DNA of 64,000 bases from NCBI RefSeq assembly GCF_011927955.1, contig NZ_JAATJN010000001.1:2046001-2110000 (forward strand), given 5' to 3'. Source of the DNA: Brevibacterium marinum (GTDB taxonomy: Bacteria; Actinomycetota; Actinomycetes; Actinomycetales; Brevibacteriaceae). Below, in pieces: positions 13,978-21,764 of the stretch (its first letter is position 1; each line of letters opens with the position of its first letter). A model generated the notes under the pieces. That model saw only the letters and a program-made list of their open reading frames with translations, did no database searches and was not told the DNA's origin. The position numbers and the translations under genes are program-made.

Positions 13978-14020
13978 CTGTTAAACTTTCAACTAGATAC
14001 TTCAAAACTGAAGCAATTCG
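13978..14020 (+). promoter_or_regulatory. AT-rich promoter/operator of the LLM–FMN reductase–MarR operon
   Basis: A markedly AT-rich patch in GC-rich surroundings contains an inverted repeat CTTCA (14000-14004), 4 bases, TGAAG (14009-14013), next to TTAAACTTTCAACTAG. The last gene of the operon is a MarR regulator, so this may be its autoregulatory site. That link is inference. Confidence 0.4.
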
Positions 14021-14061
14021 GTTCGATGGAGGTTCGCGAACGGCGAGCAGAAGGAGCAGAC

Positions 14062-15240
14062 ATGGAATTGGGAATCTTCACCATTGGAGACGTCACCACC
14101 GATCCCACCAATGGCACCACGGTGTCTGAGCACCAGCGGATCAAGAACACGGTCGAGATCGCCAAGAAGGCCGAAGAGGTCGGTCTCGACGTCTTCGCCA
14201 CGGGCCAGCACCACAACCCGCCGTTCGTCGCCCCGGCGAATCCGCCGGTCCTGCTCTCGAACATCGCGGCACAGACCGAGACTCTGCGCATGTCGACGGC
14301 GACGACCCTGATCACCACCACCGACCCGGTGCGCATCGCCGAGGACTACTCCTATGCGCAGCACCTCTCCGACGGGCGGATCAGCCTGATCATGGGCCGC
14401 GGCAACACCGGCCCCGTCTACCCCTGGTTCGGCAAGGACATCCGCTCGGGCATTCCGCTGGCGGTCGAGAACTACAACCTGCTCCACCGCCTCTGGCGCG
14501 AGAAGAACATCGACTGGGAGGGCAAGTTCCGCACACCCCTCAACGGGTTCACCGTCACACCGACACCACTCGACGATGTCCCGCCCTTCGTGTGGCACGG
14601 TTCGATCCGCAGCCCTGAAATCGCCGAGCAGGCCGCCTACTACGGTGACGGATTCTTCCACAACAACATCTTCTGGCCGATGTCGCACACCGCGCGCATG
14701 GTCCAGCTCTACCGTCAGCGCTACGAGTACTACGGACACGGGGCAGCCCACCAGGCGATCGTCGGACTCGGCGGGCAGGTGTTCATGCGCAAGAACTCGC
14801 AGGACGCCGTCAACGAGTTCCGGCCGTACTTCGACAACGCACCGGTCTACGGCCACGGCCCCAGCCTCGAGGACTTCTCGACCCAGACACCGCTGACCGT
14901 CGGCTCGCCTCAGCAGGTCATCGAACGCACCCTGAGTTTCCGCGATTGGGCCGGCGACTACCAGCGCCAGCTCTTCCTCATCGACCATGCCGGACTGCCC
15001 CAGAAGACCGTGCTGGAACAGCTCGACCTCCTCGGCGAGGAAGTCGTGCCCGTCCTGCGCAAGGAATTCGCGAAGGACCGCCCGGCCGATGTGCCCGACG
15101 CCCCGACACACGAATCGCTCGTCGTCCGTCACCGCGAAGGCCGAGACCCCATCCCGGGAGGCGGAGAAGGATCGCGTGCCTACGCCGACCGTCAGGCCCG
15201 GGCCGCAGAGCAGAACGACACCCAAGGAGCTGATCGATGA
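14062..15240 (+). CDS. LLM class flavin-dependent oxidoreductase (CE1758-type)
   Basis: This is a 392-residue luciferase-like monooxygenase. These enzymes use reduced FMN delivered by a separate reductase to oxygenate a small substrate. Typical elements are GLDVFATGQHHNPPF near the N-terminus, TTTDPVRIAEDYSYAQHLSDGRISLIMGRG-like barrel strands, and ADR near the end. The neighbour is an FMN reductase of the CE1759 type, and these two families usually occur as a pair. ATG 14062 has AAGGAG 5 bases upstream. The stop overlaps the reductase start. The tail after residue 345 is charged and probably disordered. The substrate is unknown. Confidence 0.88.
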   Translation: MELGIFTIGDVTTDPTNGTTVSEHQRIKNTVEIAKKAEEVGLDVFATGQHHNPPFVAPANPPVLLSNIAAQTETLRMSTATTLITTTDPVRIAEDYSYAQHLSDGRISLIMGRGNTGPVYPWFGKDIRSGIPLAVENYNLLHRLWREKNIDWEGKFRTPLNGFTVTPTPLDDVPPFVWHGSIRSPEIAEQAAYYGDGFFHNNIFWPMSHTARMVQLYRQRYEYYGHGAAHQAIVGLGGQVFMRKNSQDAVNEFRPYFDNAPVYGHGPSLEDFSTQTPLTVGSPQQVIERTLSFRDWAGDYQRQLFLIDHAGLPQKTVLEQLDLLGEEVVPVLRKEFAKDRPADVPDAPTHESLVVRHREGRDPIPGGGEGSRAYADRQARAAEQNDTQGADR

Positions 15241-15971
15241 TGCGCATTCTCAGCATCACAACCTCGCTGAGCGAGGACTCGACCACACTGAAACTGTCGA
15301 ACAAGATCATCGCGGCGGCCACCTCGGCGGCAGAAGATGCGGGTCTGAGCATGGAGACCGATCACGTGAACGTGCGGAACCTGGGCTCGGACCTCACCGA
15401 TATGGCCCTGACCGGGTTCCGTTCGGAGAACCTCGAAGCGACATTCGCCACGCTCGCAGAGGCGGATGTGATCGTCACCGTCGCACCCGTGTACAAGGTC
15501 GCACCGGTGGGCCTGCACACCCTGTTCTGGCAGCTCATCGACGAAAAGGCACTGGCGAACAAGCCGGTGCTCATCGGCTCCACCGGCGGCACACCGCGGC
15601 ACTCGCTGGCAGCCGAGACCGTCCTGCGTCCGATGCTGTCCTACCTGAAGGGCATCGTCGTGCCGACCACGGTCTTCGCCGCGACCGACGACTGGGGCAG
15701 CGTCGAGGGCGGCCGTGCGCTCAATGCACGGGTCGGCCAGGCCAGCGCTGAGCTGATCGGCCTGGCGACGAGCCTGAGCGGTGCCGGCGCGAATGCAGGC
15801 ACCGCCCCGGGTGGTGCTCCCTCGTCGGGCACCGAGGCGACCAGCACCGAGGCGACCAGCGCCGAGACGACCGGCGAATTCGGCCGTCCCACTACGCGGC
15901 GGAGCCCGAGCGTCGACGATGAGTTCAACCCCGAGCTCATCACTCCGTTCGCCCAGCTGCTCGAGGGATGA
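15240..15971 (+). CDS. LLM-partnered NAD(P)H:FMN reductase (CE1759-type)
   Basis: This flavodoxin-like reductase of 243 residues (from ATG 15240; an adjacent ATG at 15237 adds one Met) would supply reduced FMN to the upstream monooxygenase. The fold is seen in MRILSITTSLSEDSTT, the strand VIVTVAPVYKVAPVG and the loop STGGTPRHSLA. After about residue 180 a low-complexity Ala/Gly/Thr segment with repeated EATS units leads to a short conserved end, FNPELITPFAQLL. The start overlaps the LLM stop and the end overlaps the MarR start, so the three genes form one operon. Confidence 0.85.
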   Translation: MRILSITTSLSEDSTTLKLSNKIIAAATSAAEDAGLSMETDHVNVRNLGSDLTDMALTGFRSENLEATFATLAEADVIVTVAPVYKVAPVGLHTLFWQLIDEKALANKPVLIGSTGGTPRHSLAAETVLRPMLSYLKGIVVPTTVFAATDDWGSVEGGRALNARVGQASAELIGLATSLSGAGANAGTAPGGAPSSGTEATSTEATSAETTGEFGRPTTRRSPSVDDEFNPELITPFAQLLEG

Positions 15972-16438
15972 CCATGGTCGAGATCAAACTCGGCCGCGAT
16001 CGTGACGCGCTCGCGCAGAGGTCGTGGCGGCTGTACTTCGAGACCTCGCAGCGCATCCGACAGAACCTCGAGGGCAATCTCAAGGACCGGGCGGGCCTGA
16101 CCGTCAGCGACTACAACACGCTGCTGCTGCTGTGGGAGGAGCCGACCCATACGCTGACGATGAGCGTCCTGGCGAAGAGACTCGTGTTCTCACCGTCACG
16201 GCTCAACTACCGGATCAAGGTACTCGAAGACGCCGGCCTGGTGACGAAGACGGAATGTGCGGAGGACAAGCGGGCACACAACGTCGACCTCACCGAAGCG
16301 GGTGCCCAGGCCTTCCTCGACGCGGGACGTCAGCACCGGGAGAACATCGAAGACGTCTTCCTCTCCCATGTCGACGACGAAGAGCTCGCGGTCATCGAGA
16401 GGGTCTTCGCCCGAATCGACAGGGCGCTGCCGGAGTGA
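15968..16438 (+). CDS. MarR family transcriptional regulator
   Basis: A 156-residue winged-helix repressor-type protein. The recognition region reads LTMSVLAKRLVFSPSRLNYRIKVLEDAGLV and the wing contains ECAEDKRAHNVDLTEAG, both typical of MarR. Dimerisation helices flank it. It is the last gene of the LLM/FMN reductase operon (4-bp overlap), so it probably senses the operon's substrate or an oxidant and controls the AT-rich promoter at 13978-14020. A second in-frame ATG lies at 15974. Confidence 0.88.
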   Translation: MTMVEIKLGRDRDALAQRSWRLYFETSQRIRQNLEGNLKDRAGLTVSDYNTLLLLWEEPTHTLTMSVLAKRLVFSPSRLNYRIKVLEDAGLVTKTECAEDKRAHNVDLTEAGAQAFLDAGRQHRENIEDVFLSHVDDEELAVIERVFARIDRALPE

Positions 16439-16462
16439 GCCCGTTCGTGTGACAATGTGACT

Positions 16463-17410
16463 ATGTCGATCAAGACCATTGCCTTCCCGGACTCTGAACT
16501 CCGCAACCGCGTCATCGCCCGGATTCCGGCGCATCAGCGCGCCAACGTCGATCTGGTCGTCTACTCGGATGCCGATAAGTCGACCAAGCTCAGCCGAGAC
16601 GACGTCGACGTCGTCGTGCTCCCGTATCTCGACTCGGGACCGACCATCGAGCTCCTCGACGAGCTGCCGAACCTGGGTCTGGTGATCACCCAGACCACCG
16701 GCTACGATCCCGTCGCGCATCTGCCCGAGCGCGGCATCGAGGTGGCCACGGCCTCGGGCGTGCACACCGGCGGAACGGCGGAGCTTGCCCTGGCTCTGAC
16801 CCTGGCGAGCCTGCGCGGCATCGACGACGCCGTTCGCGCGCAGAGCGCGAGGATCTGGAACCACAAGCGCAACCGCTCCCTGCAGGACCGCCGCGTCATG
16901 ATCATCGGCGCCGGAGAGATCGGGTCAGCGATCGCCGATCGTTTCGAGCCCTTCGAGGTCGACCTCACGCGGGTGGCCACGACCGCACGTGAAGACGATC
17001 GGGGCCGGATCCACGGTGTCGGCGAACTGCCGAAGCTGCTTCCCCACACCGAGGTGGTCGTGCTCATCACGCCCCTGACCGAATCGACGAACAAGCTCGT
17101 CGACAAGGACTTCCTCGCCGCTCTGCCCGACAACGCACTCATCGTCAATGTCGCCCGGGGAAAGGTCGTCGACACCGACGCGCTCGTGGCTGAGCTGAGC
17201 AGCGGTCGCCTGCACGCCGCCCTCGACGTCATGGATCCCGAACCCCTGCCGGAGAACCACCCGCTGTGGGGGACTCCCAACACCCTCATCACCCCACATG
17301 AGGGAGGAGACACCTCGGCGTTCGAACCGCGGGTGGTGCAGGTCCTGGCCGAGCAGGTCCGCCGACTCAACGACGGCGAGCAGCCGCTCAACCTCGTCTC
17401 GACGGACTGA
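16463..17410 (+). CDS. D-isomer-specific 2-hydroxyacid dehydrogenase family protein
   Basis: This is a 315-residue NAD-dependent dehydrogenase. The Rossmann motif is IGAGEIGSAI, and the catalytic residues are Arg in NVARGKVVD, Glu in MDPEPLPENHPLW and His in TPHEGGD. It probably reduces a 2-keto acid, but the substrate cannot be told. ATG 16463 lies 6 bases after GACAAT (16451-16456), so the gene may have its own leaderless promoter; read-through from the MarR gene 24 bases upstream is also possible. It is followed by a 24-bp tandem repeat. Confidence 0.85.
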   Translation: MSIKTIAFPDSELRNRVIARIPAHQRANVDLVVYSDADKSTKLSRDDVDVVVLPYLDSGPTIELLDELPNLGLVITQTTGYDPVAHLPERGIEVATASGVHTGGTAELALALTLASLRGIDDAVRAQSARIWNHKRNRSLQDRRVMIIGAGEIGSAIADRFEPFEVDLTRVATTAREDDRGRIHGVGELPKLLPHTEVVVLITPLTESTNKLVDKDFLAALPDNALIVNVARGKVVDTDALVAELSSGRLHAALDVMDPEPLPENHPLWGTPNTLITPHEGGDTSAFEPRVVQVLAEQVRRLNDGEQPLNLVSTD

Positions 17411-17482
17411 GCGCGGCAGCTTCCGACGACAGGAGCGCGGCAGTTGCCGACGACTGGCGCGCGGCAGCTTCCGAGGAACTGC
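17411..17482. repeat. Three 24-bp tandem repeats after a stop codon
   Basis: Units begin at 17411, 17435 and 17459, each starting gcgcggcag followed by t/cttccgacgac-like sequence. The array begins directly after the dehydrogenase stop (17408-17410). Confidence 0.85.
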
Positions 17483-17488
17483 TCAAAT

Positions 17489-17542
17489 CAAGTTCCAACA
17501 TGCGAGAACTTGGCCGGCGCATCGTGGACTCAGGCGTAGAGT
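17489..17542 (+). promoter_or_regulatory. ilvD promoter with upstream inverted repeat
   Basis: CAAGTTC (17489-17495) and GAACTTG (17506-17512) form a perfect 7-bp inverted repeat with a 10-base spacer. TAGAGT (17537-17542) is a -10 box 6 bases before the ilvD ATG. The repeat lies around -40 to -60, where an activator could bind; the regulator is unknown. Confidence 0.5.
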
Positions 17543-17548
17543 GCCTGC

Positions 17549-19261
17549 ATGAGCATTGATACAGACACCACCAATCCGGACATCAAGCCTCGCTCTCGCG
17601 ATGTCACGGACGGGCTTGAGAGCACCGCTTCCCGTGGAATGCTGCGGGCCGTCGGCATGGGCGATGACGACTGGAGCAAACCGCAGATCGCCGTCGCCTC
17701 CTCCTGGAACGAGATCACTCCCTGCAACCTGTCGCTGCAGCGACTGGCCGGGGCCGCCAAGGAAGGCGTCCACGGAGCAGGCGGCTTCCCGCTGGAGTTC
17801 GGCACGATCTCCGTCTCCGACGGAATCTCCATGGGCCACGAAGGCATGCACTACTCGCTGGTCTCCCGCGAAGTCATCACCGACTCCGTCGAAACCGTGA
17901 TGAGCGCCGAGCGTCTCGACGGATCGATCCTCATGGCCGGCTGCGACAAGTCGATCCCGGGCATGCTCATGGCCTCCGCCCGCCTCGGCCTCTCCAGTGT
18001 CTTCCTCTACAACGGCTCGATCATGCCGGGCACCGCGAAGATGTCCGACGGCAGCGAGAAGGAAGTCACGCTCATCGACGCCTTCGAAGCGGTCGGAGCC
18101 TGCCGCGCTGGCACCATCACCCGCGATGACGTCGACGCCATCGAACGCGCCGTCTGCCCCGGCGAAGGCGCATGCGGAGGCATGTACACCGCGAACACGA
18201 TGGCCTCGGCCGCGGAGGCGATGGGCATGTCCCTGCCGGGCTCGGCCGCGCCTCCGGCCATCCACCGCAACCGCACGCTCTTCGCACGCCAGTCCGGCGA
18301 TGCCGTGGTCAACCTGCTGCGCCAGGGAATCACCGCCAGGGACATCATCACCCGCGAATCGCTGCACAACGCGATCGCCGTGGTCATGGCCTTCGGCGGC
18401 TCGACCAATGCGGTGCTCCACCTCCTGGCGATCGCGCACGAAGCGAATGTCGATCTGCGACTCGACGACTTCAACCGGATCGGCGACAAGGTCCCGCACC
18501 TGGGCAACGTCAAGCCCTTCGGGCAGTATGTGATGAACGACGTGTTCAAGATCGGCGGCGTGCCGGTGATGATGAAGGCCCTGCTCGATGCCGGCCTGCT
18601 CAACGGCGACTGCATGACCGTGACCGGCAAGACTGTGGCGGAGAACCTCGAGAAGATCAATCCGCCGGACCCCGACGGAAAGATCCTGCGTGAGCTGAGC
18701 AACCCGATCCACGCCACCGGCGGACTCACCGTGCTCAAGGGGTCGATGGCTCCCGAGGGCGCGGTCGTGAAGTCGGCCGGCTTCGACGCCGATGTCTTCG
18801 AAGGCACCGCACGCGTCTTCGACCGAGAGCAGCCGGCCATGGACGCTGTCCTGAACGGGGAGCTGAAGAAGGGCGACGTCGTCGTCATCCGCTACGAAGG
18901 ACCCAAGGGCGGCCCGGGCATGCGTGAGATGCTCGCCATCACCGGCGCGATCAAGGGCGCGGGCATCGGCAAGGATGTCCTGCTCATCACCGACGGCCGG
19001 TTCTCGGGCGGATCCACCGGACTGTGCATCGGTCACGTCGCTCCCGAGGCCGTCGACGGCGGGCCCATCGCATTCATCGAGGACGGCGACGAGATCACCG
19101 TCGACATCGCTGCGCGTTCGATCGAGCTCCACGTCGACGAGGATGTCCTCGCCGAGCGCCGCAAGACCTGGACGCTGCCGGAGAATCACCGGCTGACCGG
19201 CGTGCTCGGAAAGTACGCGAAGCTCGTGCGGTCGGCCTCCACCGGAGCCGTCTGCCTCTGA
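17549..19261 (+). CDS. ilvD: Dihydroxy-acid dehydratase
   Basis: IlvD dehydrates the dihydroxy acids made by IlvC, giving the 2-keto acid precursors of valine and isoleucine. The 570-residue product shows the iron-sulfur cysteines in [10 protein letters not shown] and [16 protein letters not shown], and the C-terminal [15 protein letters not shown]. It lies 18 kb from ilvBNC in this window. The ATG is 6 bases from TAGAGT with no clear ribosome site, suggesting a leaderless mRNA. A 15-bp duplication straddles its stop codon, followed by a strong hairpin. Confidence 0.97.
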   Translation: MSIDTDTTNPDIKPRSRDVTDGLESTASRGMLRAVGMGDDDWSKPQIAVASSWNEITPCNLSLQRLAGAAKEGVHGAGGFPLEFGTISVSDGISMGHEGMHYSLVSREVITDSVETVMSAERLDGSILMAGCDKSIPGMLMASARLGLSSVFLYNGSIMPGTAKMSDGSEKEVTLIDAFEAVGACRAGTITRDDVDAIERAVCPGEGACGGMYTANTMASAAEAMGMSLPGSAAPPAIHRNRTLFARQSGDAVVNLLRQGITARDIITRESLHNAIAVVMAFGGSTNAVLHLLAIAHEANVDLRLDDFNRIGDKVPHLGNVKPFGQYVMNDVFKIGGVPVMMKALLDAGLLNGDCMTVTGKTVAENLEKINPPDPDGKILRELSNPIHATGGLTVLKGSMAPEGAVVKSAGFDADVFEGTARVFDREQPAMDAVLNGELKKGDVVVIRYEGPKGGPGMREMLAITGAIKGAGIGKDVLLITDGRFSGGSTGLCIGHVAPEAVDGGPIAFIEDGDEITVDIAARSIELHVDEDVLAERRKTWTLPENHRLTGVLGKYAKLVRSASTGAVCL

Positions 19262-19277
19262 GTCGTCTGCCTCTGAG
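19249..19277. repeat. 15-bp duplication across the ilvD stop
   Basis: CGTCTGCCTCTGAG occurs at 19249-19262 and 19264-19277 (period 15). The first copy contains the ilvD stop TGA, the second repeats it. Confidence 0.9.
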
Positions 19278-19344
19278 CAGTCACCTTTCGCTGCCCTGAA
19301 CAGACAGGAGCCGATCCACCGCAGGGTGGAACAGCGATCCATCG

Positions 19345-19380
19345 CCGAGGCGGTGCGAACCGATGTTCGCACCGCCTCGG
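19345..19380. terminator. Hairpin terminator after ilvD
   Basis: A perfect 16-bp stem, CCGAGGCGGTGCGAAC (19345-19360) with GTTCGCACCGCCTCGG (19365-19380), and a 4-base loop. No T-run follows. Confidence 0.8.
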
Positions 19381-19383
19381 TCC

Positions 19384-19463
19384 GTGTGTGCCCGTCGTTT
19401 CTAGTGTGCGCGAAGCATTTCGTTCGTGCCCGAGGTCTTTCGTGTGTGTCCGAATCACGTCGT
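19384..19463. repeat. Four degenerate 20-bp tandem repeats
   Basis: Units start at 19384, 19404, 19424 and 19444, with shared elements GTGTGYCCGA and TTTCGT at fixed positions. They begin just after the ilvD terminator. Confidence 0.65.
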
Positions 19464-19861
19464 CGGTGAGCGATCGCTCGTACGGGGTGGTGTCATAGGG
19501 GCCGCAGAACCGAAACAGCGTTCGTTGTTACCGAAATGTAACTGCGGCGTGTCGCGCGGAATTCTGGGGAAGCAGCCGGTGTCGCCGAGGAAAATGAGCA
19601 AGCTTCTTTGTGCGGAGCGTCACACGTGGATACAGTACAACTTACGTTCAGTCGTTTGTGATGGTTCATTGAGGTTCCGGGCGAATCGGCTGGGCTGACG
19701 GTACTTTGAGCAAAGGAAATCTGACTGCTGATGATTCGCAAACCGACACTTCGTCTCACCCTCGAAATTCGCCAAGAGATCTATAGCCTCATCCCCGGGC
19801 CGATGCATCATTCAGAGAAGAATCACGGAAGTGGTCGCGTCGCAGCTGTTTAGGTCGCGGC
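19464..19861 (+). promoter_or_regulatory. Upstream region of the peptide ABC operon
   Basis: About 400 bases without a convincing gene, richer in A+T than the flanks. It contains a small inverted repeat GTTAC/GTAAC (19527-19542) and TTAGGT 6 bases before the permease ATG, a possible leaderless promoter. The open frames here lack coding character and known domains. Confidence 0.35.
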
Positions 19862-20845
19862 ATGGGAAAGTACGTTCTCCGCCGGTTCGTCAACTATTTC
19901 ATCCTGGCGTTCATCGCCACGGTGACCGCCTACATCACCTCCAGCGCATTCATGGATCCGGCCGCACGGTACCGGGGACAGAATCCGCCTTTGTCCGAGT
20001 CCTCGATCAAGTCCATCCTCAACGGGCATGGGACCAACCCGGACGTTCCGATCCTCGAGCGCACGTGGACGTGGCTGACGAAGATCTTCCTGCACGGGGA
20101 CTTCAGCACGACCGTCCACAACAATCCGGTCTTCCACGAGATCATGGCCCGTGCGGGAGTCAGCCTCAAACTTCTGCTCATCGGATCCGTCCTCGGCGCC
20201 ATCCTGGGAGTCGTCCTCGGAGTTTGGGGCGCGGTCCGGCAATACAAGACCTCTGACCAGACGGTGACATATGCGTCCTATCTGATCATCGCCACCCCTA
20301 CCTTCGTCATCGGAGTAGTGCTGATGATCATCGCAACGGCGTTCAACGGCATGATCGGCACAAATCTCATTCGCTTCTCCGGTGAATACACGGCGGATAT
20401 ACCTCCGGGATTCTTCCCCTGGTTCACCGATCAGCTCTCGCACATGCTGCTGCCGACATTGGCATTGGTGATGATGGGCGCCGCCACCTATTCGCGCTAC
20501 CAGCGCTCGGTCATGCTCGACGTGCTGGCCTCCGATTTCATCCGCACGGCCAGATCGAAGGGGCGCACGCGCAAGACCGCCCTGGTCAAACACGGCGTTC
20601 GGGTCGCGCTCATCCCGATGTCGACCTATTTCGCCTATGCCTTCGGCACGCTCGTGGCCGGATCGGCGATGCTCGAAGTGGTCTTCTCCTGGCACGGAAT
20701 GGGGGAATTCACCATCAACTCGATCCTGCAGTCCGATATCAACGCGGCCGCCGGATCCGTCCTGTTCATCGCAGTGCTGACGCTGATCTCCTCGACCCTG
20801 TCGGAGATCCTCTACGCTGCCCTCGACCCGAGAGTGAGGATCTGA
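19862..20845 (+). CDS. ABC transporter permease, DppB/OppB type
   Basis: This is the first inner-membrane subunit of a peptide/nickel-type ABC importer, 327 residues. It has the typical N-terminal MGKYVLRRFVNYFI helix, a long periplasmic-side loop, and the EAA loop around YARYQR-like RYQRSVMLDVLASDFIRTARSKG before the last helices. About six membrane helices are visible. It is followed after 1 base by the second permease, then a fused ATPase and the binding protein. The start has only a weak ribosome site. Confidence 0.92.
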   Translation: MGKYVLRRFVNYFILAFIATVTAYITSSAFMDPAARYRGQNPPLSESSIKSILNGHGTNPDVPILERTWTWLTKIFLHGDFSTTVHNNPVFHEIMARAGVSLKLLLIGSVLGAILGVVLGVWGAVRQYKTSDQTVTYASYLIIATPTFVIGVVLMIIATAFNGMIGTNLIRFSGEYTADIPPGFFPWFTDQLSHMLLPTLALVMMGAATYSRYQRSVMLDVLASDFIRTARSKGRTRKTALVKHGVRVALIPMSTYFAYAFGTLVAGSAMLEVVFSWHGMGEFTINSILQSDINAAAGSVLFIAVLTLISSTLSEILYAALDPRVRI

Positions 20846-20846
20846 C

Positions 20847-21764
20847 ATGGCGACCGATATTCCGATCTCCACGACTGCGGACACAGAGGTCGTGGCCCGT
20901 CGATCGAAGCCCACATCGCGTGTCACCCTGATCTGGCGTCGGCTGCGATCGACTCCGCGCTTCTGGGTCGGCGGAATCATGCTGGGGTTCTTCGTCCTGT
21001 TCGCGGTGTTCGGCAACACGATCAACATGTACTCGCCCACGGACCAGGACATCTACGCACTCAACGAAGCACCGAGCGTCCAGCATTGGTTCGGCACGAA
21101 CACCATCGGCCAGGACATCTACGCCCAGACCGTGGCAGGTCTGCAGAAGTCCCTGCTCATCGGCATCATCGCGGGACCGGCGGCGAGTATTTTGGCTGCG
21201 ATCATCGGGTCGACGGCGGGGTACTTCGGCGGGCGCATCGAGACCGTCATCGTATGGTTCATCAATCTCCTGCTCGTCCTGCCCTCGTTCTTCATCCTCG
21301 TCCTGCTGGCGCCGATGCTGCGCCAGCTGTCGTGGATGGCGATCGTCGTCTTCCTGGCCCTGTTCGGTTGGATGATCATGGCCCAGGTCGTGAGGAACCA
21401 GACGAAGGCGATCAAGGACCGTGATTTCGTCAAGGCGGCGCGATACATGGGTGTCTCCACCCCACGGATACTGAGCCGGCACATCATCCCGAACGTCGCC
21501 TCGATCCTCATCGTCGATGCCACCTTGGGCGTGGTCTCCGCGATCCTGACCGAAACCTCGCTGAGCTACTTCAACCTCGGAATCCAGAAGCCCGATGTCT
21601 CCATCGGCACGCTCCTGGCCGAAGGGTCCGGTGCCGCCGTGACCCGTCCGTGGCTCTTCGTCTTTCCCGCCGGCGTCCTCGTCCTCATGCTCTTCGCCAT
21701 CAGCCTGATGGCCGATGCGCTGCGCGACGCCATCGATCCGACCTCAGGAGTCAACCGTGACTGA
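20847..21764 (+). CDS. ABC transporter permease, DppC/OppC type
   Basis: The second permease of the peptide importer, 305 residues. An N-terminal OppC helix (FWVGGIMLGFFVLFAVFG) precedes the NEAPSVQHWFGTNTIGQD segment that is characteristic of DppC proteins, then five helices with the EAA loop RDFVKAARYMGVSTPRIL. Its stop overlaps the GTG of the ATPase gene by 8 bp. Confidence 0.93.
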   Translation: MATDIPISTTADTEVVARRSKPTSRVTLIWRRLRSTPRFWVGGIMLGFFVLFAVFGNTINMYSPTDQDIYALNEAPSVQHWFGTNTIGQDIYAQTVAGLQKSLLIGIIAGPAASILAAIIGSTAGYFGGRIETVIVWFINLLLVLPSFFILVLLAPMLRQLSWMAIVVFLALFGWMIMAQVVRNQTKAIKDRDFVKAARYMGVSTPRILSRHIIPNVASILIVDATLGVVSAILTETSLSYFNLGIQKPDVSIGTLLAEGSGAAVTRPWLFVFPAGVLVLMLFAISLMADALRDAIDPTSGVNRD

